Notes: generated from the letters alone by a model not told the origin. DNA of 36,630 nt from Gammaproteobacteria bacterium (GCA_030426325.1 JAUHYO010000004.1:1-36630), one strand, 5' to 3'; positions 18,245-27,182 are shown, counted from the first letter of the stretch. Program-made: numbers and translations.

Positions 18245-19567
18245 TCAGGATTTCGGCGTGTTAAAAGCCATTGCGATAACAACGACGCACGCAAGCGCGG
18301 CAGGAATCGCGGCTATCAGGAACATTTGTCCCTGGCCGAAGCCGAACGCAATCAAGGCGCCACCGATCAGGGGACCCAGAAAAGCGCCGGCGCGGCCGAC
18401 GCCCATGCTCCAGCCAACACCCGTACTGCGCATGTCCAGCGGATAGAAATTCGCAGCCAGCGATGAAATATTCAGTTTCGCCCCGAATGCTGACAGTCCC
18501 ACGACCGAGACAAGCGACATCAGTACGGTTGCCGACGAATCGATCATCAAACCGAGAGCAGCGATGGCGACTGCGCCCAGACCGAATGCAGTAGCAATTG
18601 TTTTGAAGGGGCCATTCCTGTCACTCAGACGCCCAATAATCAGGCCGCCGATAATGCCACCGCCATTGAGTGCTACGACACCCAGGATCGCCTTGCTCTG
18701 CGGGACACCGGCATCAACCAGAAGCAACGGTGTCCAGTTGATCAGGAAGTAACCGACCAGCAGCGATGTAAATGTCAGGAACCAGAGCAGTATCGTCCAA
18801 ACGAGTCGGCTGGGAACAAAGAGTTCCCGAACCGGCCGTGCAACGTGATCGTCCTTAACCGTGAAGTCGAGGGTGTTCTTTGCAGTGACCCCCGGCTTGA
18901 TACGCTCAAGAATCGTAGTGGCTTTGGTGCGCCCACTTTCCTTTTGCGCGAGATGCCGCAGTGACTCTGGCACCCAACCCACAATAAAAGGCATTAACGC
19001 CAGCGGCAGAACACCACCGAGAACGAACACCCACTCCCAGCCAGCCGTTGGAATGATTTGCGCACTGGCAATACCGCCGAGCACAGCACCCAGCGGAAAG
19101 CCTGCAAACGCCGAGACAATGGCGGTCGCTCGAATTCGTCTAGGTGCAAATTCGGAGACCAGTGCAATCACGTTTGGAATCGCGCCGCCCAGTCCAAGGC
19201 CGGCGATCAAGCGGTAAGTCAGCAGGGACTCAACGGAGGTCGCTGTCGAGCAGACCAAAGACATCAGGCCGAACAGGAGTACACAGACAATAATTAAAGT
19301 CTTGCGACCAAATCGATCGGCCAGCCAGCTAAAGACGATGGCGCCAATCAATGTACCGATCAAGCCTGAAGAAAAAAGTGGCCCGAATTGCTCGGGTGCG
19401 ACATTCCAGGCGTCCCGAAGGGCGGGGGCAACAAATGCAATTGACTGAGTATCAAACCCATCCAGCGCGGCAATTAAAAAACAGATGAAAATGGCTCGCA
19501 ACTGATAGGTGCTCACACTGGCGTTATCCAGCACCTCCGTTGGTGTAATCGCAGCTGTATTCGACAT
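18245..19567 (-). CDS. MFS transporter, AAHS (aromatic acid:H+ symporter)-like
   Basis: FLIAALDGFDTQSIAFVAPAL (DGxD motif of AAHS), SWLADRFGRKTLIIV, LGLGGAIPNVIALVSEFAP; about 12 hydrophobic segments. Confidence 0.87.
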   Translation of the reverse strand: MSNTAAITPTEVLDNASVSTYQLRAIFICFLIAALDGFDTQSIAFVAPALRDAWNVAPEQFGPLFSSGLIGTLIGAIVFSWLADRFGRKTLIIVCVLLFGLMSLVCSTATSVESLLTYRLIAGLGLGGAIPNVIALVSEFAPRRIRATAIVSAFAGFPLGAVLGGIASAQIIPTAGWEWVFVLGGVLPLALMPFIVGWVPESLRHLAQKESGRTKATTILERIKPGVTAKNTLDFTVKDDHVARPVRELFVPSRLVWTILLWFLTFTSLLVGYFLINWTPLLLVDAGVPQSKAILGVVALNGGGIIGGLIIGRLSDRNGPFKTIATAFGLGAVAIAALGLMIDSSATVLMSLVSVVGLSAFGAKLNISSLAANFYPLDMRSTGVGWSMGVGRAGAFLGPLIGGALIAFGFGQGQMFLIAAIPAALACVVVIAMAFNTPKS

Positions 19568-19688
19568 ACGTCTCCCTCAGGATGAAAACTCTTTAGCGAC
19601 GGAAGGGTCCTGCCTTATCTCGCCTGTTTCTCAATTTTTTTTGGTCCGCGAGGTGGAGCCCTATAACTAGTGTTCAATCGTAGCAAGA

Positions 19689-19771
19689 CGAAACTTGTCG
19701 TCCCGTCTTGCAGTCTACAACATTTTTGACTATTGTAGACAAAATACTTGTCGACCATCTGACAAGTTTCG
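19689..19771. promoter_or_regulatory. nested inverted-repeat operator region between the MFS operon and the TonB receptor
   Basis: Perfect inverted repeats: CGAAACTTGTC (19689-19699)/GACAAGTTTCG (19761-19771); GTCTACAA (19713-19720)/TTGTAGAC (19733-19740); ACTTGTC (19746-19752)/GACAAGT (19761-19767). Also GCAAGACG (19683-19690)/CGTCTTGC (19704-19711). Includes the ATTGTAGACAAA site at 19732-19743. Confidence 0.6.
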
Positions 19772-19795
19772 CGCGTTTGCACTGGGGGGTAAACA

Positions 19796-22045
19796 ATGAT
19801 GCGTCTCGCCTGGATAGTACCTGCACTGGGTTTATTGATCTTTTCGCCACCAAGCGTGGCACAAGTGGACGACACGTCCAAAGCACTGGAAGAAATCGTC
19901 GTATCGGCACAAAGACGTGAGCAAAGTCTGGTTGACGTTCCAATCGCGATTACTGCCTTGAGCGGCGATTTTCTGGAGCAGCAGCAGGTTTTCACCGCCG
20001 AACAACTGTCGCTCTACACGCCCAGCCTGCATATTTTTGCCGAGGCCGTTAACACCGAGTTTTACACGATTCGCGGTGTCGGACGGGCCAATGAGGATCT
20101 GGGCTCGGATTCCGGCGTTGCGATGTTTATAAACGATGTTTATGTCGCCCGTCAGGGTGCAGCAAACCTGGTGTTGTTCGATGTCGAGCGTGCAGAAATC
20201 CTGCGCGGTCCGCAGGGCTCCCTCTGGGGCAAGAACGCTACCGGCGGAGCGATCAATGTCGTGACCCGCAAACCGGACGACAAGGTTGGAGGCTACCTCG
20301 GCGTTGATCTTGCCGAATACGGTACTTTGAACTTGCGGGCTGCCGCGAACGCACCAATCTCCGAAAGGGTCAACGGTCGCCTGGCATTCGTTTCCCGTGA
20401 GCGAGACGGAATGTACACAAACCTTACAACCGGGGAATCGGGAAACAACATTAACTCGCAGGCCTTTCGCGGCACGCTGACCTTTGATGTCTCGGATTCA
20501 ACCGAAGTACTGTTCACTGCCGACTGGGCCCGATCAGAACAGTATGGTGTTCTGAAAAGCGTGATCGCCGATGTTCCTGGTACGCCGTATATTCTGAAGG
20601 ATTTTTTCACCGTCACATTTCCAATGCAGGAATCAGATCTGCGCTCATCTCGCAGCGGCATTCATGGCGCGCAGGGGGTTGACCAGCACGGTGTCAATCT
20701 GACGATAAATCACCAAATGGAATCGATGGATTTCACGTCGATCAGCGGTTATCGCACCGAGGAAAGTCATCACTCCGAGGATAATGACAGAGCCGCGGAG
20801 CGCTCCGGCGATCTGTGGTCGACTCAGGAAAGTTCGTCGTTCAGCCAGGAATTCCGGTTAACGTCAAATACCGATGCAGCGCTGAGCTGGACCGCGGGGC
20901 TGTACTGGTTCCATGAGAACGGCGACCGAGATCAGAGTCGCTACTCCAACTTCTTCGGACCGGGAGGCCTTGTAGGTCCCGGATCTCCCGAAACACAGGA
21001 TTCAACGACCACGTTTCTGCAGGCACTCACCACCGATAGCTATGCGATATTCGGCCAGGCCGATTACAGGCTGAGCGATCGATGGACTGCGACTCTGGGT
21101 GGCCGTTACACCGAAGAGACCAAAGACTACGACATCAGCGCCTTCGCTGTCGCCAACCAGCCTGGAGGCAGCGACTATTCGTTGTTCATCCCGGATGGCG
21201 CGTATACCGCGAGCGACAAGAAAACCTGGTCCGAATTCACGCCCAAGGTTTCCTTTCAGTTTGCACTTACCGACGAAGTAAATACGTATGCCAGCTACTC
21301 CGAGGGATTCAAGAGTGGTGGGTACAACGGCAGCCCGGACAACGCGGCCGGTGTTGTGCCCTTCAATCCGGAGCAGGCCGAAACCATTGAAGTCGGTTTG
21401 AAAGGCCGCTTCTTCGATAACACCATGTCGGCAAACCTGGCGTACTTCATGACCGACTTTACCGACATGCAGTTGCAGGGTTTCGATCCGGTAACCGGAA
21501 GTCCGATAACAAACAATGCGGCCGCATCAGAGATCTCCGGCATCGAGATTGAGCTCTCCGGTTTGATCGGCGAGGGCTTCCGCTACAACATCGGCGGCTC
21601 CTGGCTCGATCACCAGTTCACCCGCTACGCGATCGAAGTGTTTGATCCAACCATTCAGGGCGGGCCGCCATTCCGCCTTGTTAACAAGCGAGGCGATCGC
21701 ATCGGAATTATTCCGGAGTACAACTACCACATCGGTTTGGGCTATGAATGGCATTTGGCCAACAATGGACTGCTCAGCTTCGGTGTCGATCTCTCTGGCA
21801 CGGACGAAACCATAACTGTATTCAACACGCTCTGGTCCAACGCGTATGACGTGGTCGACGTTCGACTCGCATGGGACTCAGGCAAAAACTGGAACGCAGC
21901 TCTGTGGGTTCGCAACCTCACCGACGAAGAATATTATCGCGGTGGCGGTCCGGTTCCCGACGTCAACGACACCATTTCACGTGTCGGTCTATTGTCCGAT
22001 CCGCGAATCTTTGGTGTGAGTCTGGGAATTAACTTCGGCGATTAG
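19796..22045 (+). CDS. TonB-dependent outer-membrane receptor
   Basis: N-terminal signal peptide, EEIVVSAQRREQ (TonB-box region), VPIAITALSGDFLEQQQV, plug VERAEILRGPQGSLWGKNATGGAINVVTRKP, C-terminal beta-strand ending GVSLGINFGD. SD-like GGGGGGT upstream. Confidence 0.95.
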   Translation: MMRLAWIVPALGLLIFSPPSVAQVDDTSKALEEIVVSAQRREQSLVDVPIAITALSGDFLEQQQVFTAEQLSLYTPSLHIFAEAVNTEFYTIRGVGRANEDLGSDSGVAMFINDVYVARQGAANLVLFDVERAEILRGPQGSLWGKNATGGAINVVTRKPDDKVGGYLGVDLAEYGTLNLRAAANAPISERVNGRLAFVSRERDGMYTNLTTGESGNNINSQAFRGTLTFDVSDSTEVLFTADWARSEQYGVLKSVIADVPGTPYILKDFFTVTFPMQESDLRSSRSGIHGAQGVDQHGVNLTINHQMESMDFTSISGYRTEESHHSEDNDRAAERSGDLWSTQESSSFSQEFRLTSNTDAALSWTAGLYWFHENGDRDQSRYSNFFGPGGLVGPGSPETQDSTTTFLQALTTDSYAIFGQADYRLSDRWTATLGGRYTEETKDYDISAFAVANQPGGSDYSLFIPDGAYTASDKKTWSEFTPKVSFQFALTDEVNTYASYSEGFKSGGYNGSPDNAAGVVPFNPEQAETIEVGLKGRFFDNTMSANLAYFMTDFTDMQLQGFDPVTGSPITNNAAASEISGIEIELSGLIGEGFRYNIGGSWLDHQFTRYAIEVFDPTIQGGPPFRLVNKRGDRIGIIPEYNYHIGLGYEWHLANNGLLSFGVDLSGTDETITVFNTLWSNAYDVVDVRLAWDSGKNWNAALWVRNLTDEEYYRGGGPVPDVNDTISRVGLLSDPRIFGVSLGINFGD

Positions 22046-22071
22046 CCGTAGTAAGGCAGGCCTCGGTGGGT

Positions 22072-22101
22072 GCTCCGGAAATCTACTGCGGATTCCGGAG
22101 C
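22072..22101. terminator. hairpin between convergent TonB receptor and GntR genes (possible terminator)
   Basis: GCTCCGGAA (22072-22080), 12-nt loop, TTCCGGAGC (22093-22101): perfect 9-bp stem; no obvious U-tract. Confidence 0.45.
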
Positions 22102-22778
22102 TACTCGCTCTCCAGGATACGTAAGCGAATCTTCTCTGCGGTTGTATTGAGGTGTGCGCGAAGTTTCTCTGACGCCTTGTCGGCGTCCCTGGCCAGAAGT
22201 GCACCGACAAATTCATCGTGTTCCGCTAGTGAATCCGCGGTGATTGCCTGAAGTGCACCGGACAGGTTTTGCAGGCGAGTGATGTGTCGCTGGTGATTCG
22301 CGTGCGCCGCAATCATGGCCGAGTTGCCGCTGGCGTGGACGATTGCAGTATGAACAGCGTTGTTGAACTTGTAGAAATTCTTAACCTTATTTTCATCAAC
22401 GCTTTTTCGCATTTTTTCGTGCAGCGATTCGATCTCCGCCAACGCGGCGTCAGACGCTCTTTCACAGGCCAGGGCAATGGACATGGATTCAAGGGCTATC
22501 AGTACTTCAATGTTCTCCAGCGCATCCGTCATTGTCGGCCGGGTAACCACGGCGCCGCGTCCGGGCAGCAATTCAAGCAAACCTTCCTTGACGAGAATCT
22601 GGAATGTTTCCCTCAATGGAGACCGCGAGACGCCATAACGTTCACAAAGGATGCGCTCCTGAAGGCGGGCGCCTGGCTCCCAAAAGCCCTCGACGATCTC
22701 GGCTCGCAGCCGAGTCGCAATTTCCTCCTGGAGGGTAGAGCGTGGAATAACGCTGGCGGAGTCAGGCATTGGTTTCAA
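22101..22778 (-). CDS. GntR-family transcriptional regulator, FCD type
   Basis: wHTH: LQEEIATRLRAEIVEGFWEPGARLQERILCERYGVSRSPLRETFQILVKEGLLELLPGRGAVV. C-terminal FCD pattern FNNAVHTAIVHASGN...EHDEFVGALLARDADKASEKLRAHL. Confidence 0.92.
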   Translation of the reverse strand: MKPMPDSASVIPRSTLQEEIATRLRAEIVEGFWEPGARLQERILCERYGVSRSPLRETFQILVKEGLLELLPGRGAVVTRPTMTDALENIEVLIALESMSIALACERASDAALAEIESLHEKMRKSVDENKVKNFYKFNNAVHTAIVHASGNSAMIAAHANHQRHITRLQNLSGALQAITADSLAEHDEFVGALLARDADKASEKLRAHLNTTAEKIRLRILESE

Positions 22779-22819
22779 ACTCTGAATTAAGGGAAGTAAG
22801 GTTCTGATTTTTATTGACT

Positions 22820-22831
22820 ATTGTCTACAAT
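22820..22831. promoter_or_regulatory. operator-like site ATTGTCTACAAT upstream of gntR
   Basis: Palindromic apart from the central dinucleotide. Shares TTGACTATTGTNNACAA with the site at 19726-19742. Confidence 0.55.
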
Positions 22832-22897
22832 TCCGACCGCGTCGGCAAGTGCAGGGCCCGCGCGGCGCCTTCAGCGAACGGAGTTTCGGTTTATTGT

Positions 22898-22913
22898 ATA
22901 TTGCATGCAATAT
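22898..22913. promoter_or_regulatory. 16-bp perfect palindrome ATATTGCATGCAATAT upstream of the catabolic operon
   Basis: Sequence equals its reverse complement; core ATTGCATGCAAT resembles the other ATTGTNNACAAT sites. Confidence 0.55.
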
Positions 22914-22954
22914 TGATATCGTAGCCAGAGACCTTGGCAAACGGTGGTTCCAAA

Positions 22955-23389
22955 ATGACAAGTCTGGATTGTGAAACGCGATTTGCGTTGGAGCGTCTTA
23001 TGACGGAATTCGCCTGGCGCGTGGATCATGGCCAGGCCAGCCAGGTGCATGAGTTGTTTATCGAAACCGGCAAGATTTCGGCGCCCGGCCTGAATCTCAA
23101 CAGCCGCGACGAAATTGCCGCGGTGTTCGGTGAGCGGGCAAAGGACGCTGATCGAGTGTCCCGACACATATGGACAAACCCACGATTTGAAGTAATGGAT
23201 GCAAACCGGGTACGTGTGACGACAGTTGTGCAGACCTTTATGGGCTCAACCGGACCAGGTGAATCTTTGCCCATCGCGAACGCCAAATTCATCGTCGGCG
23301 ATTCAATAGACGTCATGCAACGAGACAAAAAGAATCAATGGCGATTCGAATCGCGAGAACTCAAGGTCCTTTTTGCCCCGCAAAAATGA
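22955..23389 (+). CDS. SnoaL/NTF2-like small protein
   Basis: MTSLDCETRFALERLMTEFAWRVDHGQASQVHELFIETGKISAPG...; short alpha+beta protein. ATG at 22955 preferred over TTG at 22934 because of GGTGG upstream. Confidence 0.68.
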   Translation: MTSLDCETRFALERLMTEFAWRVDHGQASQVHELFIETGKISAPGLNLNSRDEIAAVFGERAKDADRVSRHIWTNPRFEVMDANRVRVTTVVQTFMGSTGPGESLPIANAKFIVGDSIDVMQRDKKNQWRFESRELKVLFAPQK

Positions 23390-23413
23390 CACCAAGAAAA
23401 CAGGATACAAACT

Positions 23414-24325
23414 ATGAAGCTGGTTACCTACAAACACGCAGACCGAGTCGCAATTGGTGTAATTAACAACGACTTAATTATCGAACTCTCGCGCCACGCA
23501 CCGAAACTCCCGAACACGATGCGTGGCCTGCTGGAGGCAGGCGACGATGCACTTCGCGAAGTCGGCAAAGTTCTCTCGGCAGGGCACCAAGACGTACGAC
23601 TCGACGAGGTCCAGCTCCAAGCACCGATCCCCAACCCAAGAAAGTTTCTTGGTATTGGCGGGAACACGCATTCACACCTGAAGGAGGTGAAAGAGGCGGG
23701 CATCCCTATAAAACATTCACCACATCAAACATGGTTCAACAAGCAGGTCACTTGTGTGAACGGCCCGTTCGGTGACATTCATCTGCCCAGGATATCGGAT
23801 GACCTGGATTACGAAGGTGAACTGGCCATCGTGATTGGAAAGCGCTGTCGCCACGTCCCGAAAGCGGAAGCGTATAGCGTCATCGCCGGCTACATGGTTT
23901 GCAACGACGTCAGCATCCGAGACTGGCAGCTCCGCTCACCAACAGCAATGCTCGGAAAATCTTTCGATACGCATGGACCAACGGGTCCGTGGTTAACAAC
24001 CCGAGACGAGATACCCGATCCGCACCAGCTTTCCTTGCGCACATGGGTAAATGGCGAACTCCGGATGGATGGCCGCAGTGATGAATTCCTGCACCAGATT
24101 GACGAAATGATCGCCGAACTGTCGACCGTCTTCACACTCGAGCCCGGTGACATCCTGGCAACCGGATCGCCGGCCGGCGTCGGTGCACTGATGGATCCAC
24201 CGCAGTTTCTGAAAGCAGGCGATGTTGTCCGCGTCGAAGTGGAGGGCCTTGGAGCGATCGAGAACAAAGTTATCGACGAACCTGCTCTGTATACCTACGA
24301 ACCTCCAGGCAATCATGCCGAATGA
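23414..24325 (+). CDS. fumarylacetoacetate hydrolase (FAH)-family protein (copy 1)
   Basis: DDLDYEGELAIVIGKRCRHV, GYMVCNDVSIRDWQ, GKSFDTHGPTGPWL, LEPGDILATGSPAGVGALMDPP. Confidence 0.92.
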   Translation: MKLVTYKHADRVAIGVINNDLIIELSRHAPKLPNTMRGLLEAGDDALREVGKVLSAGHQDVRLDEVQLQAPIPNPRKFLGIGGNTHSHLKEVKEAGIPIKHSPHQTWFNKQVTCVNGPFGDIHLPRISDDLDYEGELAIVIGKRCRHVPKAEAYSVIAGYMVCNDVSIRDWQLRSPTAMLGKSFDTHGPTGPWLTTRDEIPDPHQLSLRTWVNGELRMDGRSDEFLHQIDEMIAELSTVFTLEPGDILATGSPAGVGALMDPPQFLKAGDVVRVEVEGLGAIENKVIDEPALYTYEPPGNHAE

Positions 24326-25431
24326 CAATAATGATGCGCGCAGTTCAAATAGAACAGTACGGTACAGCCCAGGATGTTCTCGCCATCAAAGAGAACATAC
24401 CGGTACCCGAAATCACCGACCATCAGGTACTTGTCGAGTTACATGCGTCGTCCATCAATCCGGTCGATTGTGCGGCTCGTGCCGGCTACGGTAAGAACAT
24501 TTTCACCAAAATGTGGGGCAATCTCCCGCAAACACTCGGGCGCGATGCCTCCGGGGTTGTCGCAAAAGTCGGTCGGAATGTTTCTTCGTTCAAACCTGGA
24601 GACGAAGTCTATGGCGCCGCACACATTGGCTGCCACGCTGAATACGTCGCGGTCGATGCATCTCATCTGGCACACAAGCCCAAACAGCTAAGCCATCTGG
24701 AAGCCGCAACACTGCCATTTGTCGCATTGACTACCTGGACCGCCCTGGTGGAGAACGTGGGGCTCAATGCAAACAACGCAGCGGGAAAGAGTATCGTTAT
24801 TCCGCGAGCGGCCGGCGGAGTCGGAAGTTTTGCAGTACAGCTAATGAAGGCCTGGGGTGCTCACGTCATCGGTCTGTGCAGCTCCCAGAATACCGAGTTT
24901 GTGCGCCAACTCGGAGCCGACGAAGTCGTTGACTATACTAAAACCGACTTCACGACCGTCTTGAGCAATGTCGACTGTATCTTCGACACGGTCGGCAGGG
25001 CCAGCGACTTCGGGACCAATGACTTGCACGTTGCTGCAGCGAGCGACGAAAACTTCGATGAAAAGTTGATGTCGGTACTCAAATACAATTCCGGTGCCGC
25101 CTACGTAACGATCTGCTCTCCAAAAATGGCACTGTCCGACAAGTATGGCCCGGAAGAAGGACGCGCTAGAGCCGAACAGATCTTCGAAGCCAGGAAAGCC
25201 GAACAAGAGAAAAAGGGACGCCGCTACTATTGGTCATTTTGCAATCCCAGCGGCGCAAACTTAAACAAACTATCGCCGCTGATTGAGCAAGGAAAAATAC
25301 GTCCATTGATTGACAGCGTGTTCTCCATTGAGGACGTCGTTGCAGCTCATGAGCACTGCGAGTCCAAAAGCGCGCAGGGCAAAATAGCAATTGCAATAGC
25401 GGCAAACCAAAACACTCATTCGCCGAGGTAA
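24322..25431 (+). CDS. MDR-superfamily zinc-binding alcohol dehydrogenase / quinone oxidoreductase (paralogue B)
   Basis: SINPVDCAARAGYGKNIF, LGRDASGVV, VIPRAAGGVGSFAVQLMKAWGAH; extensive similarity to 14564-15649. Starts at a 4-nt ATGA overlap. Confidence 0.88.
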   Translation: MTIMMRAVQIEQYGTAQDVLAIKENIPVPEITDHQVLVELHASSINPVDCAARAGYGKNIFTKMWGNLPQTLGRDASGVVAKVGRNVSSFKPGDEVYGAAHIGCHAEYVAVDASHLAHKPKQLSHLEAATLPFVALTTWTALVENVGLNANNAAGKSIVIPRAAGGVGSFAVQLMKAWGAHVIGLCSSQNTEFVRQLGADEVVDYTKTDFTTVLSNVDCIFDTVGRASDFGTNDLHVAAASDENFDEKLMSVLKYNSGAAYVTICSPKMALSDKYGPEEGRARAEQIFEARKAEQEKKGRRYYWSFCNPSGANLNKLSPLIEQGKIRPLIDSVFSIEDVVAAHEHCESKSAQGKIAIAIAANQNTHSPR

Positions 25432-25436
25432 AAGAC

Positions 25437-26045
25437 ATGGAGAAATTCAAAGCCAGACTGGCTACGCCCGCCAGGGAACGAGGGAAGCTCGCACCGATCA
25501 GAATGTCCCACGTTGTAATCAGCACACATCCCGACAACTACGAAACCATGGTGAACTGGTACCTGACGTTCTTCGAGGGAGAAATAGCGTATGCGAATGA
25601 TGATGTCGCATTCATAGGCTTCGATGAAGAGCATCATCGCGTCGCCATCGCTGCCATCCCTGACCTGGTGCAGCCGCCGATAAACAGCTGGGGCGTAAAC
25701 CACTTCGCGTTCACATACAACGATCTCGATGAACTGCTTGCGACGTATGTTCGACTCAAGAACGAAGGCATTGACCCTTACTGGCCGATCCTGCATGGTC
25801 CAACCACATCGCTCTACTACAAAGACCCGGATCAGAACCGCGTTGAAATTCTATGTGACAACCTCGAAGGAGAGGAGCTGCTCGAGTTCTTCACCTCGGG
25901 TCAATTTGATGAAAACTTTATGGGTATCCTTTTTGATCCCGACGATTGGGTCGAGCAACGGAAGAAAGGCGTCTCTGTCGATGAGCTCACCAGCCGAGAC
26001 AAGCTCCCCGAAGGGATGACTCCGTGGGACATGTTCCGGGACTGA
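25437..26045 (+). CDS. VOC-family protein, probable single-domain extradiol dioxygenase
   Basis: SHVVISTHPDNYETMVNWYLTFF, GVNHFAFTYNDLDELLATY, DPDQNRVEILCDN: H-H-E ligand positions as in XylE-type extradiol enzymes. Confidence 0.78.
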   Translation: MEKFKARLATPARERGKLAPIRMSHVVISTHPDNYETMVNWYLTFFEGEIAYANDDVAFIGFDEEHHRVAIAAIPDLVQPPINSWGVNHFAFTYNDLDELLATYVRLKNEGIDPYWPILHGPTTSLYYKDPDQNRVEILCDNLEGEELLEFFTSGQFDENFMGILFDPDDWVEQRKKGVSVDELTSRDKLPEGMTPWDMFRD

Positions 26046-26049
26046 ATGC

Positions 26050-26607
26050 ATGACTGCAGTTCTGAAACCTCGACCCAGACTCTCTCACGTCGGAATTTAC
26101 GTTCATGACATGGACCGCATGCTGGACTTTTACTGTCGTGTTTTCGGCTTTGTGGTCAGTGACAAGGGCCGTGGTATTAAAATGCCGATGCAACTGGTTT
26201 TCCTGACTGCAAATGACACGATGCACCACCAATTAGTGCTGGCATCCGGTCGACCGGCCGACGCGACATTCTCCACTGTAAACCAGCTGTCGTTCACCGT
26301 GACCGATCTGGATCAGCTTCGCGAAGTCCGGCGTCAAATGCTTCAGAACGGCGGGACCGATGTGCTTGATGTGAATCACGGAAACGCCTGGTCAGTTTAT
26401 GTTGACGATCCGGAAGGCAATCGCATCGAGGTGTATCTGGATAGTCCGTTCTACGTGCCGCAACCCCACTATGATCCCCTTGATCTCACTTTGAGTAATG
26501 AGGAAATCCTGGAACAAACGGAAGCCCATTGCCGGCGCGACACCGGATTCATGCTCCGTGAGGACTGGCAGAAGAAAATCGCGCAACAACTTGAGGATCA
26601 GGGGTGA
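26050..26607 (+). CDS. VOC-family protein with altered metal-ligand set
   Basis: LSHVGIYVHDMDRMLDFYCRVFGF, TVNQLSFTVTDLDQLREV, DPEGNRIEVYLDSPFYVPQP: H-Q-E at the positions of H-H-E in the neighbouring paralogue. Confidence 0.8.
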   Translation: MTAVLKPRPRLSHVGIYVHDMDRMLDFYCRVFGFVVSDKGRGIKMPMQLVFLTANDTMHHQLVLASGRPADATFSTVNQLSFTVTDLDQLREVRRQMLQNGGTDVLDVNHGNAWSVYVDDPEGNRIEVYLDSPFYVPQPHYDPLDLTLSNEEILEQTEAHCRRDTGFMLREDWQKKIAQQLEDQG

Positions 26608-27182
26608 AGCTCAATATTCGCAAGACCATCATTTCCATGGAAGAGATTCGTCACGAAGGTGGCGCGGAGGTTGATCCGCCGTTGCAGATAGGCACAATTG
26701 CCATCGTAATTAGCAATCCCTACGCATCCCGATACGAAGCCGATCCGACACCCTTCATGAAGGCCCTGAAGCCACTCGGACGCAAACTGGCTGAGCGACT
26801 GGCCGATGCACTCGGGGGACCCGGCAAAATTGAGGCCTATGGCAAGGGCGCGATAGTCGGCGAAGCCGGGGAATTGGAGCACGGTGCAATCTGGCACGAG
26901 CCGGGCGGCTGGGGCATGAAGGAAGCACTGGGCGGAAGCAAAGCGATTGTGCCTTCCAACAAGGTTGTGGGTGCCGTCGGGACACGGCTTATGGTCCCGC
27001 TGGCTCATGTGAATGCCGCTTACGTCCGAAGCCATTTCTCGAGCGCAGAGATCGGTATCCATGATGCGCCGCGCAGCCATGAAATCGTTTTCGGGCTGGC
27101 CATGTCAACAGGCGGCCGAATTCATGCAAGATTGGGAGGCCTGTCGGTTGCCGATATAAAAGGTGAAGACGGCCTGCGCTGA
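26604..27182 (+). CDS. AA_synth (DUF1185-like) family protein of unknown function
   Basis: IRKTIISMEEIRHEGGAEVDPPLQIGTIAIVISNPYASRYEADPTPFM, YGKGAIVGEAGELEHGAIWHEPGGWGMKEALGGSKAIVPSNKVVGAVGT. GTG start overlapping the upstream stop. Confidence 0.72.
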   Translation: MKLNIRKTIISMEEIRHEGGAEVDPPLQIGTIAIVISNPYASRYEADPTPFMKALKPLGRKLAERLADALGGPGKIEAYGKGAIVGEAGELEHGAIWHEPGGWGMKEALGGSKAIVPSNKVVGAVGTRLMVPLAHVNAAYVRSHFSSAEIGIHDAPRSHEIVFGLAMSTGGRIHARLGGLSVADIKGEDGLR

